Counted from the stretch's first letter, positions 7,667-19,553 are shown. The stretch: 49,474 nucleotides of DNA from Pseudomonas sp. ACM7 (GCF_004136015.1 NZ_CP024866.1:3718454-3767927); one strand, 5' to 3'. Numbers and translations: made by a program. Notes: generated by a model from the sequence alone, not told the origin.

Positions 7667-7963
7667 TCAGTTACCACGCTTGCTGGTGATCTGCTTCAAG
7701 CGATTACCTTCAAAACGCAGGTACTGATACATCCCGCCGTTGGGCCCGTAGGTCCATTCCTCGACTTGAAACTCTTCCCGCCGGTTAGCGCTGCGCTTGT
7801 AGCCCAACAGATCACGGCTGACCGGTTCACCGCATTTCTGCAGTACTTCGCTGGACCTGTCCCCGACACTGACCAATTGACTGCCGCAGCGTAGGGTATC
7901 GGCTGCCGAGGCCTGACTGGCAGCCATTGCCAGTGCCAGGTACATCAGCCATTTCGCGCCCAT
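7667..7963 (-). CDS. DUF2845 periplasmic protein
   Basis: A 98-residue secreted protein with an N-terminal signal peptide (hydrophobic segment ending SQASA before ADTLRCG). The remainder fits the DUF2845 family: TLRCGSQLVSVGD, a second Cys in LQKCGEPV, and the closing WTYGPNGGMYQYLRF beta-rich part; two Cys could form a disulfide. Function unknown. The ATG at 7963 overlaps the stop of the upstream DUF748 gene (TGATG), so the two are probably co-translated. Confidence 0.82.
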   Translation of the reverse strand: MGAKWLMYLALAMAASQASAADTLRCGSQLVSVGDRSSEVLQKCGEPVSRDLLGYKRSANRREEFQVEEWTYGPNGGMYQYLRFEGNRLKQITSKRGN

Positions 7964-10914
7964 CACTCGGCGTCCAGATGCAACGGCGTCACCACTCGGC
8001 CGTCACTTTGCGCTTCGCCGAGGTTAGCGTCGATGAAGTACACGCGGTCATCGGCCAGCTGACCCTTGTCGACCAGATAGTCCTTGATGCTGCTGGCGCG
8101 TTCCTGACCCAACTGACGCAACAGCACGTCGCTGGAACTCCAGAACTTGATCACGCCTTCGCGCATTTTTACCGTGCGTTCTTCCTTGCCAAGATCCTTC
8201 CACTCGGCGGGCGGCTGCGTCTTCAGGCGCGTGCGGTAAATTCCTTCCAGCAGCGAACCCTTCTCGTTGTCCGGTACTTGCACCAGCGAGGCCTGAGCCG
8301 GCACTTTGTCACCGCGGCGCTGGAGCATTTTGTAGTAGTTGTATTGGTATTCCCGTTCCAGACGTTGCTCGGCGATCAGTGGGCCATCGCTGCTTGCGGC
8401 AGCCGTGCCTTCGATTTCCAGGCGCAAGGCCGGACGTTCCTTGAGGGCCTGGGACAGTTTGACCAACGAACCCTCGGCATCCTTGCTCAGGTCGCTTGAA
8501 CCCGGCGCAAACGAGACAGTGCCCAGATCTTCCGAGCCGCCGCCACTGACCAGCCCGCCAATCATTTTGAACGGCGCTGCAGCAGCTTTGACGATCAGAT
8601 TGCGCAGGGTCTGCCAGACAATCGGCATGATGCTGAACTGTGGGTTGTTCAGGTCGCCGGTCACCGGCAGTTCAATGGAAATCTTGCCGTCGACGTCCTT
8701 GAGCAATGCGATCGCCAATTTCAGCGGCAGGCTCACGGCGTCCGGACTGTCGACTTTCTCACCCAGTTGCAGCTGCTCGACCACCACTTTGTTTTCGGCC
8801 TTGAGCTGGCCCTTGGTGATCAGGTAATGCAGGTCGAGATTGAGTCGGCCCTTGCGGATGCGGTAGCCGGCGAACTTGCCGGAGTAGGGCGTCAGCGTGG
8901 TCAGTTCAACACGTTTGAAGCTGGTGGCGATGTCGAGGCTGGCCATCGGGTCGAACGGGTTGACCGAGCCCTTGATGGTGACCGGTGCATAGCGGTCGAC
9001 CTTGCCTTTGATATCGACACTGGCTGGTTTCGCCTGACGGCTGTCGATGGTGCCGATCTGGCCGTTGAGTTGTTGCACGGCGGTGGCGAAGTTCGGGGTC
9101 AGGCTGAAGTCGGCGAAGTTCGCCGAACCGTCATTGATGGCAATGCCGCCAATGTGGATGCCCAGCGGTTTTTCCTTGCCGGCAGGTTTGGCAGCAGCCG
9201 TTTTGGCGCCGGAGTCGGGCGGTTGCGGAATCAGCAGATCATCGATGTTAGTGGTGCGGTCATCGTTGATCATGAAGCGGGCATAAGGCTGGAACAGTTT
9301 GACCTTGTCGATCGACAGGCTATCGCCGTGCTGATAATTCAGGCCTTCGAGCACCAACTGCTGCCACTTGAGGAAGTCGCGGGTTTTGAGGGTGTCGAGG
9401 GTATGCAGTTGATCGACCTGAGCTTTGCCTGTGACGCTGAATGCCAGCGGCTCGGTGCTTTTCAGATCGACCGCCAGATCACTGCCGAGCATGCCGCTGC
9501 GCAGTTCCAGGCGAATGAACGGGGTGATGTAGGACTGGGCGACGCGTAGGTCGATGTCCTTGGTTTGTACTTTTAACTTGGCGCTGACCGGGGCGAGATT
9601 GACGATACCGTCTGCCGTGATCTTGCCTTGCTTGCCCACGCCCGTATCGAGCTTGAGGTTAAAAGGCGAGCCATTGAGGCTGTCGAAATTCTGCAGGTCC
9701 AGGTTCAGCGGGCCGACGTCCAGCGCCACGGCGGGTTGCGCCTTGCGATCAGCCAGATGCACCTGGTAATCGCGCAGTTGCACGTCTTTGAGCAGCACCT
9801 GCCATGGTTTGCTCGGTGGCGCCGGTTCGGGTTTCGGTGAATCGGCAGCTGCCGGGGTGGTGGCCGGTTCGGCTTTGGCTTTGGTGGCTGCTTTGGACGG
9901 TTGGCTGGCGAACAGTTTCTGCCAATCGAGTTGCCCGTCGGCTTCGAGGGCGGCCCAGGTTTCCAGTTTCTGGCTGCGGATCTTGCCGACGACCACTTGC
10001 TGCTTGGCCAGGTCTACGGTGGTTTCGCTGATGTCCAGCCGCCCAAGCTTCGCCAGCGGCCGACCGTCCGGTGCCTTGATGTTGAAAGGCGCGACGCTGA
10101 CGGCGACGTTGCTCAGCAGCAATTCGGTTTCTTTGGACAGGTTCAGCTTGTAATCGGTGCTCAGGTTCAGGGTGCCGTTTTCCAGATCCAGCGGCACCGA
10201 ATCGCGCACGTATGGCCACCAGACTTTCATGTTGCCATCGGTGACTTTCAACTTACCTTCGGAGGCAATCGGGATCAGGCTGAAATTGCCGGTCCAGTCG
10301 ATCTGTCCACCGGCAGGGCCGACGGCCACCAGGGTCATGTCGGCGTTATCTTCTGGCAGGGTGCTGAGGTTCTTCAGCTCGAAGTCGAGTTTGTCGTAGA
10401 GGAATTCGATTGGCTCGCTGGGCCGTGCATCCTGGAAGTGCACATAGCCGTCGGCCAGTTTGATCCGCTCGATGCGCAACGGGAACGGTTTGGCGTTCGG
10501 GTCGGCCGGGGTCGGTTCACTGGCGGGGATTTTGAACAGGCCAAGCAGATTGAGCTTACCGTCCTTGCCGAAGAGGATTTCGGTCTTGGGTTTGTCGATT
10601 TCGATATCGGACAGGTGCAGCGCCTTGGTCCAGAGGCTGTCGATTTGGAAGTTGGCATACAGTCGCTCGAAGCCGACCTGTTCCTTGCCCGGCTCGCCGA
10701 TGATCAGTCCCCAAAGGGTGACTTCAAGGCTGAACGGGTTGAGTTCGATCCGCGAAATCGTGGCGGGCGTCGTTGCGTAACTGGCCAATTGTTGATTGGC
10801 CACCCGTAACGCGATGCCCGGCAAAATCAGAAACCCCAGCAGGCTGTAGAGGGCTAGAGCGGTCAACAGAGCGCCAATAGCGCGAATCAATCCTTTGGGC
10901 ATGTGTGGCTTCAT
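7963..10914 (-). CDS. Large AsmA-like DUF748 envelope protein with OmpA-like C-terminus
   Basis: A 983-residue protein anchored by one N-terminal membrane helix (about residues 7-27 from MKPHMPKG). The body is long, beta-rich and AsmA/DUF748-like, repeatedly alternating 'G+I...D...L' strands; an Ala/Pro/Lys-rich linker lies near the middle. The C-terminal part (SVSFAPGSSDLSKDAEGSLV and onward) resembles an OmpA-type periplasmic segment. AsmA-like proteins of this build are implicated in lipid transport across the periplasm or outer-membrane homeostasis; that role is inferred here. Start is uncertain by a few codons: ATG 10914 and ATG 10902 both lack a good ribosome binding site. Confidence 0.82.
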   Translation of the reverse strand: MKPHMPKGLIRAIGALLTALALYSLLGFLILPGIALRVANQQLASYATTPATISRIELNPFSLEVTLWGLIIGEPGKEQVGFERLYANFQIDSLWTKALHLSDIEIDKPKTEILFGKDGKLNLLGLFKIPASEPTPADPNAKPFPLRIERIKLADGYVHFQDARPSEPIEFLYDKLDFELKNLSTLPEDNADMTLVAVGPAGGQIDWTGNFSLIPIASEGKLKVTDGNMKVWWPYVRDSVPLDLENGTLNLSTDYKLNLSKETELLLSNVAVSVAPFNIKAPDGRPLAKLGRLDISETTVDLAKQQVVVGKIRSQKLETWAALEADGQLDWQKLFASQPSKAATKAKAEPATTPAAADSPKPEPAPPSKPWQVLLKDVQLRDYQVHLADRKAQPAVALDVGPLNLDLQNFDSLNGSPFNLKLDTGVGKQGKITADGIVNLAPVSAKLKVQTKDIDLRVAQSYITPFIRLELRSGMLGSDLAVDLKSTEPLAFSVTGKAQVDQLHTLDTLKTRDFLKWQQLVLEGLNYQHGDSLSIDKVKLFQPYARFMINDDRTTNIDDLLIPQPPDSGAKTAAAKPAGKEKPLGIHIGGIAINDGSANFADFSLTPNFATAVQQLNGQIGTIDSRQAKPASVDIKGKVDRYAPVTIKGSVNPFDPMASLDIATSFKRVELTTLTPYSGKFAGYRIRKGRLNLDLHYLITKGQLKAENKVVVEQLQLGEKVDSPDAVSLPLKLAIALLKDVDGKISIELPVTGDLNNPQFSIMPIVWQTLRNLIVKAAAAPFKMIGGLVSGGGSEDLGTVSFAPGSSDLSKDAEGSLVKLSQALKERPALRLEIEGTAAASSDGPLIAEQRLEREYQYNYYKMLQRRGDKVPAQASLVQVPDNEKGSLLEGIYRTRLKTQPPAEWKDLGKEERTVKMREGVIKFWSSSDVLLRQLGQERASSIKDYLVDKGQLADDRVYFIDANLGEAQSDGRVVTPLHLDAE

Positions 10915-11007
10915 CTGTCTGAATCGGAGTGCGTTGGAGTATGGCACGCGTTTCCGGTTCCGAAGTGATCATGCTTTATAGGATTTATCTGATTTTTCGG
11001 ACGAATC

Positions 11008-12024
11008 TCAGAGCTGCAGAATCAGGGTTTTCAGCGGCGGCTGCTCATCCATTGACGGAAAATCGCCGCCCGGTTTCATCACTGTCCACTCGCGCACCGG
11101 CCGGCCGGCTTTCTCTGCACAGCGCAAAACTTGCTCGCGCCAGTCGTCCATGCTGACTTTTGCCAGGTTGTTGCAGCAGATCAGCACGCCATTGTCGGCG
11201 GTGGTCAGTAGTGCCGGCTTCAGCAGGCTCTGATAGTCGCGCAGCAAGTCGACGGTGCCGAAAGCGCTCTTGGCCCAGGCCGGCGGGTCCAGCAGCACCA
11301 GGTCGTACTGACGCTGTTCCAGACGCTGATAGCTCGGCAGTTTTTGCCCGCGGCGCTGGCTGATCGGTAGGCCGGCCAATTGGCGGATTGCCGGGAAGTA
11401 GTCGGACTGGATGAAGTCCATGGTCGGCAACTGCGGATTGAGCAGGCCGTTCTCACGGCCGACGGCCAGGTTGCCTTCAGCGAAGTCGAGGTTGCAGACT
11501 TCGCTCGCGCCACCGGCCGCAGCACTCAGGCCGACGCCACAGGTGTAGGCGAACAGGTTCAGCACACTTTTGTTTTTGCTGTGCTGCTTGACCCAGCCGC
11601 GCGTGTTGCGCAAGTCGAGGAACAGCAGCGGATCCTGGCCGGCGTGGCGGCCGCGAACCCGGTAATTCAAGCCCCATTCGTGGCCGATCAAGTCTTGCAG
11701 GGCGGCTTCGTCGGCGCGGTAGACGGTGTCTTCACGGTCGATGCGCGAGTTGCCACGGGAGCGATCGTTGTAGACCAGCAGCGTTTCGAGGCCCAGGTGC
11801 TGATTGAGGGTGTCGTGCAGTTGCAGCAGCGCGTCTCGCTCCAGCGACTGGTGAAAGCTTTGCACCAGCAATTGCGGGCCGTAGCGGTCGATTGTCAGGC
11901 CGCCGGCGCCTTCCTGGCTGCCGTGGAACAAGCGATAGCAATCGGTGCCTTGCTGATGCAGTTCGGCCAGCAGGTCCTGACGACGATCGAGGGCGGCGCG
12001 CAGCGCCTGATTCAAGGAAGACAT
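11008..12024 (-). CDS. SAM-dependent methyltransferase, rRNA methyltransferase-like (RlmK/RlmI type)
   Basis: A 338-residue cytoplasmic enzyme. The C-terminal Rossmann domain has SAM motif I LNLFAYTCGVGLSAA (about residues 155-169) and the catalytic-loop motif LLDPPAWAK; an N-terminal region carrying GGLTIDRYG resembles the PUA-adjacent domain of 23S rRNA methyltransferases RlmI and RlmK-C. This suggests methylation of large-subunit rRNA at a C or G residue. The precise target cannot be read from the sequence. Single gene, flanked by DUF748 upstream of its end and a REP sequence upstream of its start. Confidence 0.8.
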   Translation of the reverse strand: MSSLNQALRAALDRRQDLLAELHQQGTDCYRLFHGSQEGAGGLTIDRYGPQLLVQSFHQSLERDALLQLHDTLNQHLGLETLLVYNDRSRGNSRIDREDTVYRADEAALQDLIGHEWGLNYRVRGRHAGQDPLLFLDLRNTRGWVKQHSKNKSVLNLFAYTCGVGLSAAAGGASEVCNLDFAEGNLAVGRENGLLNPQLPTMDFIQSDYFPAIRQLAGLPISQRRGQKLPSYQRLEQRQYDLVLLDPPAWAKSAFGTVDLLRDYQSLLKPALLTTADNGVLICCNNLAKVSMDDWREQVLRCAEKAGRPVREWTVMKPGGDFPSMDEQPPLKTLILQL

Positions 12025-12089
12025 GCTGGGCGCCTTGCAGGAGGGAATTTGGCGCGGGAGTTTAACAGCTTGGCGCGGGACCGCGGTGC

Positions 12090-12117
12090 TGCCTTCGCGA
12101 GCAAGCTCGCTCCCACA
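12090..12117. repeat. Single REP sequence (GTGG family, variant arm)
   Basis: GCCTTCGCGAGCAAGCTCGC followed by TCCCACAG is one REP arm without a visible inverted partner nearby. It carries the GAGC rather than GGGC variant of the stem, as does the REPIN at 36467. It lies between the methyltransferase start and the DUF2236 stop. Confidence 0.85.
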
Positions 12118-12193
12118 GGGGATTTGTGTCGTTCATCAGTCCAATGTGCGGGCTTGCTCCGGGCGGCGATCCGACGAAGCTTTTCAGCTCTTT

Positions 12194-13066
12194 CTAGCTG
12201 AGCAACCCCATCCGTCGTTTGGCCCGGTGCACCGAGCCGTTACGCACCGCCCAACGCAGCATCGGCGTGCTGCGGTTGACGCCGGCGCGGATCAGCTTGC
12301 GTTGCAGCGGGCTCTGTTGGACACCCAGCATGTCACTGGCCCAGTCCGGCAGCAGGTCGATCCCGGCCTGCATCATCAAACTGCCGAAAGGTCTGGCCAA
12401 ACGGCTGGGGGATGGGGCGTTCAACAACAGCCGTAACACCTCTCGACTGCGCTCGTCGCACAGCAGTTGTGGACGAATGCGCTCAAGGTAATCAGCAATT
12501 TCCTGCCGTGAACGTGGCACGTCACGGGCGCCGAGCCGTTCGGCAACCAGCGCGATTTCCGCGTAGTAACGATCCTGATCAGCCAGGGACAGGTCCGGAT
12601 TGCGGTAACGCAAATGGGCTGCGAGGAAGTTGCTGACTTCGGCCACGTGCACCCAGGTCAACAGATCGGGATCACTGGCGGCGTAGGGCCGGCCATCCGG
12701 TGCCGTGCCGGTCACTTGCAGGTGGATGGTGCGGACTTTCTCGATCAGCCAGTCGGCGTCCTTTCGCGAACCGAAGGTGGTGCCGGAAATGAACTGCCCG
12801 GTGCGACGCAGTCGGCCGAGCATGTCCTCGCGGAAATTCGAATGGTCCCAGACCCCGGCCAGGGCCAGTGGATGTAGAGCTTGCAGCATCAAGGCGCTGA
12901 TGCCGCCGATCAGCATGCTGCTGAAGTCGCCATGCACTTGCCAGCTCACCGAATCGGGCCCGAACAGGCCGGGATCGCCCTTGGGGTTTTCCAGGTCGAG
13001 CTTGCCCAGAGACAGACCGGTCAGGCTCATGATCTGGGTTTCGATGCGGGTTCGAATGAATTCCAT
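12194..13066 (-). CDS. MpaB-type (DUF2236) oxygenase-family protein
   Basis: A 290-residue protein matching DUF2236, now grouped with the catalytic domain of latex oxygenase and MpaB. Recognisable stretches are SVSWQVHGDFSSMLIGG, MLQALHPLALAGVWDHS and LLTWVHVAEVSNFLAAHLRY, with the conserved His residues expected to bind heme in latex oxygenases. The substrate in pseudomonads is unknown. The start has no clear Shine-Dalgarno sequence, but the N-terminal residues look native. It is separated from acs upstream by a GC-rich hairpin. Confidence 0.78.
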   Translation of the reverse strand: MEFIRTRIETQIMSLTGLSLGKLDLENPKGDPGLFGPDSVSWQVHGDFSSMLIGGISALMLQALHPLALAGVWDHSNFREDMLGRLRRTGQFISGTTFGSRKDADWLIEKVRTIHLQVTGTAPDGRPYAASDPDLLTWVHVAEVSNFLAAHLRYRNPDLSLADQDRYYAEIALVAERLGARDVPRSRQEIADYLERIRPQLLCDERSREVLRLLLNAPSPSRLARPFGSLMMQAGIDLLPDWASDMLGVQQSPLQRKLIRAGVNRSTPMLRWAVRNGSVHRAKRRMGLLS

Positions 13067-13086
13067 GGCGACTCAGTGGCGGAAAA

Positions 13087-13112
13087 GGAGGCGCGGCCAT
13101 TAACGGCCGCGC
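13087..13112 (-). terminator. Probable terminator of acs
   Basis: GCGCGGCC (13091-13098) and GGCCGCGC (13105-13112) form a perfect eight-base stem with a six-base loop. On the minus strand it is followed by CTCCTTTTCC, a modest T tract, 20 bases beyond the acs stop. Confidence 0.55.
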
Positions 13113-13131
13113 AGGCTTTTGAAACAAGCGA

Positions 13132-15069
<1,938 letters not shown>

Positions 15070-15074
15070 GACGG

Positions 15075-15091
15075 TTCCTTATTCTTGTTTT
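15075..15091 (-). promoter_or_regulatory. Candidate Hfq/Crc CA motif over the acs ribosome binding site
   Basis: On the minus strand the sequence AAAACAAGAATAAGGAA ends six bases before the acs ATG. It contains AACAAGAA, an exact AANAANAA motif of the kind bound by Hfq with Crc in pseudomonads, and overlaps the AAGGA ribosome binding site. The position is ideal for translational repression relieved by CrcZ, which is encoded at 21986-22357. Binding is inferred. Confidence 0.6.
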
Positions 15092-15150
15092 GCGACAAGT
15101 AATAAAGATGCGCCGAGTAGCGAAAGGGTTCAAGCCAGACACAAAACCAA

Positions 15151-15240
15151 TGTGGGAGCGGGCTTGCTCGCGAAGGCGGTGGGTCAGTCGACATAAATGC
15201 TGAATGACAAACCGTCTTCGCGAGCAAGCCCGCTCCCACA
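15151..15240. repeat. REPIN, GTGG family
   Basis: TGTGGGAGCGGGCTTGCTCG opens the left arm and its complement closes the right arm at 15240, with a spacer containing GTCAGTCGACATAAATGCTG. It fills the gap between pgi and acs, ending four bases before the pgi stop codon. Confidence 0.94.
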
Positions 15241-15243
15241 GGG

Positions 15244-16908
15244 TTAGCCGCGGTGACGACCGCGGAAGTAGTTGATCAGGCCTTGGGTTGAAGCATCGTC
15301 AGCCGGGGTTTCTTCGCTGCCGACCAGGCGGTTGTAGACGCCTTTGCCCAGCTCTTTACCCAGCTCCACGCCCCACTGGTCGAAGGCGTTGATGCCCCAG
15401 ATCACGCTTTGCACGAAGACTTTGTGTTCGTACATCGCCACCAATGCGCCGAGACGACGCGGGCTGATGCGCTCAACCACCAAGGTGTTGCTCGGACGGT
15501 TGCCCGGGATCACCTTTTGCGGTGCGATTTTGTGCACCTCTTCTTCGCTCATGCCTTTGTCGCGCAACTCGGCTTCGGCCTCGGCAAGGGTCTTGCCCAG
15601 CATCAGCGCCTGGCTTTGCGACAGGCAGTTGGCGTACAGCCACTGGTGGTGGTCAGACACCGGGTTGAAGCTGACGATCGGCACGATGAAGTCGGCCGGG
15701 ATCAGTTGAGTGCCCTGGTGCAGCAACTGGTGGTAAGCGTGCTGACCATTGCAGCCCACTCCACCCCAGATCACCGGGCCGGTGTCGGTGGACACCGGAG
15801 TGCCGTCCTGGCGCACGCTCTTGCCGTTGGATTCCATGTCCAGCTGTTGCAAGTGCTTGGTGATGTTGCGCAGGTAGTGGTCGTACGGCAGGATCGCGTG
15901 GCTCTGTGCACCCCAGAAGTTGCCGTACCAGACACCGAGCAAGGCCAGCAACACCGGCATGTTCTGGTCAAAGGGCGCGCTCTGGAAATGCTGGTCCATG
16001 GTGTAGGCACCGGACAGCAGTTCCTTGAAGTTCGACATGCCGATGGCCAACGCGATTGGCAAACCGATGGCCGACCACAGCGAGTAACGGCCGCCAACCC
16101 AGTCCCACATCGGGAAGATGTTTTCTTCGCGGATCCCGAATGCCACCGCCGCTGCATTGTTGCTGGAGACGGCGATGAAGTGACGGTACAGCTCGGCTTC
16201 CGAACCACCCTGAGCCAGGTACCAGGCGCGTGCGGCCTGGGCATTCTTCAAGGTTTCGAGGGTGTTGAAGGATTTTGACGAAACGATGAACAGCGTGGTT
16301 TCGGCGCGCAGTTTCATGGTCAGTTCGTGGAACTCACTGCCGTCGATGTTCGCCAGGTAATGGCAACGCACGCCCTTCTGGGCGTAGGACAGCAGCGCTT
16401 CGGAGACCAGCTCCGGGCCGAGGAACGAGCCACCGATGCCGATGTTCACCACGTCAGTGATCGGCTTCTCGGAGTAGCCGCGCCACAAACCGTCGTGGAT
16501 ACGGCCCACGAGGTCGGTGATCTGGTTCAGGACCTTGTGCACTTCCGGCATCACGTTGACGCCGTTGACCTTCAGCTTGTCGCCGACCGGACGGCGTAGC
16601 GCGGTGTGCAAGGCCGGACGGCCTTCGGAGGAGTTGACGATTTCGCCTTCGAACAGCGCTTTGATCGCGCCCTGGAGGTCGACTTCGTTGGCCAGGCCCA
16701 CCAGCAGATCGCGGGTCTGGGCGTTGATCAGGTTCTTCGAGTAGTCGAGAAACAGGCCGCAGCTGCTGAGGGTGAATTGGGTAAAGCGCTGCGGATCGGC
16801 ATTAAAGGCTTCGCGCATGCTGAAATCCTGCATGGCTTGGCGGTGGTCATTCAACGCTTGCCAGGCGGGCAGAGCGGTAACGTCTTGAGGGGTGCGGTAA
16901 TACGCCAT
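15244..16908 (-). CDS. pgi: Glucose-6-phosphate isomerase
   Basis: Pgi interconverts glucose 6-phosphate and fructose 6-phosphate. In pseudomonads, which lack a complete Embden-Meyerhof route, it mainly works in gluconeogenesis and recycling of Entner-Doudoroff products. The 554-residue protein is full length and shows [15 protein letters not shown], the SIS-type signature [16 protein letters not shown] and the C-terminal region with the catalytic Lys (around the [13 protein letters not shown] segment). The ATG at 16908 begins [10 protein letters not shown], typical of the family. It lies downstream of panD across a 229-base gap and is followed by a REPIN. Confidence 0.97.
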   Translation of the reverse strand: MAYYRTPQDVTALPAWQALNDHRQAMQDFSMREAFNADPQRFTQFTLSSCGLFLDYSKNLINAQTRDLLVGLANEVDLQGAIKALFEGEIVNSSEGRPALHTALRRPVGDKLKVNGVNVMPEVHKVLNQITDLVGRIHDGLWRGYSEKPITDVVNIGIGGSFLGPELVSEALLSYAQKGVRCHYLANIDGSEFHELTMKLRAETTLFIVSSKSFNTLETLKNAQAARAWYLAQGGSEAELYRHFIAVSSNNAAAVAFGIREENIFPMWDWVGGRYSLWSAIGLPIALAIGMSNFKELLSGAYTMDQHFQSAPFDQNMPVLLALLGVWYGNFWGAQSHAILPYDHYLRNITKHLQQLDMESNGKSVRQDGTPVSTDTGPVIWGGVGCNGQHAYHQLLHQGTQLIPADFIVPIVSFNPVSDHHQWLYANCLSQSQALMLGKTLAEAEAELRDKGMSEEEVHKIAPQKVIPGNRPSNTLVVERISPRRLGALVAMYEHKVFVQSVIWGINAFDQWGVELGKELGKGVYNRLVGSEETPADDASTQGLINYFRGRHRG

Positions 16909-17055
16909 CGCTGCGGGTTTCCTTTTTACTTGAACGGCCTTTTGAACACTAAAAATACCGGAGCGCTGTGGATGGGCGTCCGGTCAACTGCGTCGACACG
17001 ATTTCATGACACAGGGCGAATACAGTAAACCTCGCGCTGCGATCTGTCTTGACTT

Positions 17056-17109
17056 TGTCTGACCCGTTCCCGGTACTTTTTTATACATCGAGCAGGGAAC
17101 GGTCCGACA
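17056..17109. repeat. Imperfect palindrome between panD and pgi
   Basis: TGTCTGACCCGTTCCC (17056-17071) can pair with GGGAACGGTCCGACA (17095-17109): 14 pairs with one T/C mismatch and one bulged C, enclosing 23 bases rich in T (CTTTTTTATAC). It lies 29 bases downstream of the panD stop, as read on the minus strand. No U-tract follows the stem on the minus strand, so a standard terminator is not clear. It may be an RNA hairpin or an operator for pgi. The remainder of 16909-17137 shows nothing else recognisable. Confidence 0.5.
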
Positions 17110-17137
17110 AACGGAAGGGGGAGGGGCTAAGACTGGA

Positions 17138-17518
17138 TCAGGCGACCTGAACCGGAATGGCATTGCTGGTATGGCTCAGTTCATTACCCGGCGCCATGTA
17201 GAGCATGCGTGGCTTGAAATTGAGCAGCTCGGCTTCGCTGTAGTGGGCGTATGCGCAAATGATCACTCGGTCACCGACCTTGGCCTTGTGTGCGGCTGCA
17301 CCGTTGACCGAGATCATGCGCGAACCTTCTTCGCCACGAATCGCGTAGGTGGTGAAGCGTTCACCATTGTCGATGTTGTAGATCTGGATCTGTTCGTACT
17401 CACGGATACCGGACAGGTCCAGCCATTCGCCGTCGATGGCGCAAGAACCTTCGTAATCGAGTACAGCGTGGGTGACTTCGGCGCGATGCAGCTTGGCCTT
17501 GAGCATGATGGCGTGCAT
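17138..17518 (-). CDS. panD: Aspartate 1-decarboxylase precursor
   Basis: PanD converts L-aspartate to beta-alanine for pantothenate synthesis, in the cytoplasm. The proenzyme cleaves itself between Gly24 and Ser25 (DYEGSCAID) to create the pyruvoyl cofactor; both residues are present. Length from [15 protein letters not shown] is 126 residues, normal for the family, so longer upstream starts are rejected. Downstream of panC in the same direction, with a REPIN in the 197-base gap. Confidence 0.96.
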   Translation of the reverse strand: MHAIMLKAKLHRAEVTHAVLDYEGSCAIDGEWLDLSGIREYEQIQIYNIDNGERFTTYAIRGEEGSRMISVNGAAAHKAKVGDRVIICAYAHYSEAELLNFKPRMLYMAPGNELSHTSNAIPVQVA

Positions 17519-17610
17519 GAGTGTTTCCCCAGGTCGGAATCGAACGGCGGGCAGTTTGCCCGAAGGCTTGAGGGGCATCAATACAGACTGGAAGCCACCA
17601 CAAAACCCAA

Positions 17611-17700
17611 TGTGTGAGCGGGCTTGCTCGCGAATGCGGTGGGTCAGTCAACATTTTTGCTGAATGACCCACCGCATTCGCGAGCAAGCCCGCTCCCACA
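17611..17700. repeat. REPIN, GTGG family
   Basis: Left arm TGTGTGAGCGGGCTTGCTCG (one change, GTGTG for GTGGG) and a perfect right arm ending CCCACA at 17700, with spacer core GTCAGTCAACATTTTTGCTG. Located between panC and panD. Confidence 0.94.
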
Positions 17701-17715
17701 GGGGGATTGTGGTGT

Positions 17716-18576
17716 TCAGGCAGTAGCGTCGAGATTCAGATGCAGGTTATCGATCAACCGCGTAGTGCCCAGGAACGCCGCCACCAGAATCACCAGATCC
17801 CGATCTTGCGCAGTTGCCGGACGCAAGGTCTGGGCATGACGAATCTCCAGATAGTCAGGACGCAAACCCGCCGCTTCAAGCTGCTTGATCTGCGCGCTGA
17901 TTACGGCCGGGAAATCCCGTTCGCCCTGTTTGATCGCGTCGGCAATCTGGGTCAAACCGCGATACACAACCGGCGCAACGGCCCGCTGTTCTTCGCTGAG
18001 GAAACCATTGCGCGACGAGAGCGCCAAGCCATCGGCTGCACGTACCGTCGGTTCGCCGATAATCTGGATCGGCATGTTCAGGTCATGCACCAGGGCGCGG
18101 ATCACCGCCAGTTGCTGGAAGTCTTTCTGGCCGAAGATCGCCAGATCTGGCTGGACCATGTTGAACAGCTTGGTGACCACCGTCGCCACACCTTCGAAAT
18201 GCCCGGGACGGCTGGCGCCGCAGAGGCCTTCGGAGAGTTGGGGGACGCTGACGCGGGTCTGGCCGACTATGCCGTCGGGGTACATTTCTTCAACGGTTGG
18301 CGCGAACAGCAAGTGGCAACCGGCCTGGAGCAGTTTCTCCTGATCGGCTGCGAGGGTGCGCGGGTACTTGTCGAGGTCTTCGCCGGCGCCGAACTGCAGC
18401 GGGTTGACGAAAATGCTCGCGACCACGAAATCCACCCGTTGGGTGGCTTTGGTCACCAGTGCCACATGACCGCTGTGCAGGTTGCCCATGGTCGGCACGA
18501 AGCCGATGCGCTTGCCTTCACTGCGGGCACGGGCCACGGCGGCCCGTAATTCGCGTACGGTTTTTACGGTGTTCAT
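17716..18576 (-). CDS. panC: Pantothenate synthetase (pantoate--beta-alanine ligase)
   Basis: PanC joins pantoate to beta-alanine through a pantoyl-adenylate. The 286-residue protein has the HIGH-type nucleotide-binding motif MGNLHSGH at residues 30-37, the FGQKDFQQL stretch and the KSRTS-like LSSRNGFLS segment. It overlaps the panB stop by four bases (ATGA), giving a panBC operon, and uses the products of both PanB and PanD encoded alongside. Confidence 0.97.
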   Translation of the reverse strand: MNTVKTVRELRAAVARARSEGKRIGFVPTMGNLHSGHVALVTKATQRVDFVVASIFVNPLQFGAGEDLDKYPRTLAADQEKLLQAGCHLLFAPTVEEMYPDGIVGQTRVSVPQLSEGLCGASRPGHFEGVATVVTKLFNMVQPDLAIFGQKDFQQLAVIRALVHDLNMPIQIIGEPTVRAADGLALSSRNGFLSEEQRAVAPVVYRGLTQIADAIKQGERDFPAVISAQIKQLEAAGLRPDYLEIRHAQTLRPATAQDRDLVILVAAFLGTTRLIDNLHLNLDATA

Positions 18577-19373
18577 GCAGAGAATCCGTGTTCGATGCCA
18601 GGGAAAGTCGCCGCTTTGACTTCAGTGACGTACGCACCAAGCGCCGCTTGAATGTTTTGTTGCCCGGCCATGAAGTTCTTCACGAACTTCGGCACGCGGC
18701 CAGTGATCGACAGGCCGAGCATGTCGTGCAGAACCAGTACCTGGCCGTCAGTGCCACTGCCGGCGCCTATGCCGATCACCGGGATTTTCACCGCTTGGGT
18801 GATTTCTTCAGCCAGTTCGCTCGGTACGCATTCGAGCAGCAACATCGCCGCGCCAGCTTGTTCCAGGGCGATCGCATCGGCACGCATCTGCCGCGCCTGG
18901 TTTTCATTGCGACCCTGGACTTTGTAACCGCCGAGGATATTCACCGATTGCGGTGTCAGCCCCATGTGCGCGCACACCGGGATACCGCGTTCGGCCAGCA
19001 GACGGATCGAGTCCGCCAGCCACAACGCACCTTCAACCTTGACCATGTGCGCACCCGCCTGCATCAACAGGGCACTGTTGGTCATGGCTTGTTCGGTGGT
19101 GGCGTAGGCCATGAAGGGCAGGTCGGCGAGGATCAACGCATCGGTGTTGCCACGTTTGACGCACGCCACGTGGTAAGCCATTTCAGCGGTGGTGACCGGC
19201 AGGGTGCTGTCGTGACCTTGCAAAACCATGCCAAGGGAGTCGCCCACCAGCAGCACTTCGACACCCGCCTCATTGCAGGCGTGGGCGAAGGTCGCGTCAT
19301 AGCAGGTCAGCATGGTGATCTTTTCACCTTTTTGCTTGAGACCTTGCAGAGTGGTCAGGGTGATGGCTGGCAT
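18573..19373 (-). CDS. panB: 3-methyl-2-oxobutanoate hydroxymethyltransferase
   Basis: PanB adds a hydroxymethyl group from 5,10-methylene-tetrahydrofolate to 2-oxoisovalerate, giving ketopantoate. The 266-residue TIM-barrel protein shows [10 protein letters not shown] near the N-terminus, [19 protein letters not shown] with metal-binding Asp, and the [10 protein letters not shown] segment. The start is preceded by GAGGAAC. The upstream region (19374-19638) holds a cluster of TGTTAC repeats and a REPIN beyond it. Confidence 0.97.
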   Translation of the reverse strand: MPAITLTTLQGLKQKGEKITMLTCYDATFAHACNEAGVEVLLVGDSLGMVLQGHDSTLPVTTAEMAYHVACVKRGNTDALILADLPFMAYATTEQAMTNSALLMQAGAHMVKVEGALWLADSIRLLAERGIPVCAHMGLTPQSVNILGGYKVQGRNENQARQMRADAIALEQAGAAMLLLECVPSELAEEITQAVKIPVIGIGAGSGTDGQVLVLHDMLGLSITGRVPKFVKNFMAGQQNIQAALGAYVTEVKAATFPGIEHGFSA

Positions 19374-19553
19374 GAAAAGTTCCTCATTCAGGCGCTGTGG
19401 AAACTACTGCGAGTAACGCGCGTGATTCTTCGTTAAATACAGGCGCACGGTCTGTTGTCGTACTTTTAAGGCCTGGATTGCGCCCTTCAACGCCGTGTTG
19501 GCGGCAGCGGGACGCCTATAGTCGTGAGGAGAACTCGGGAAGTCAATTGCGTG

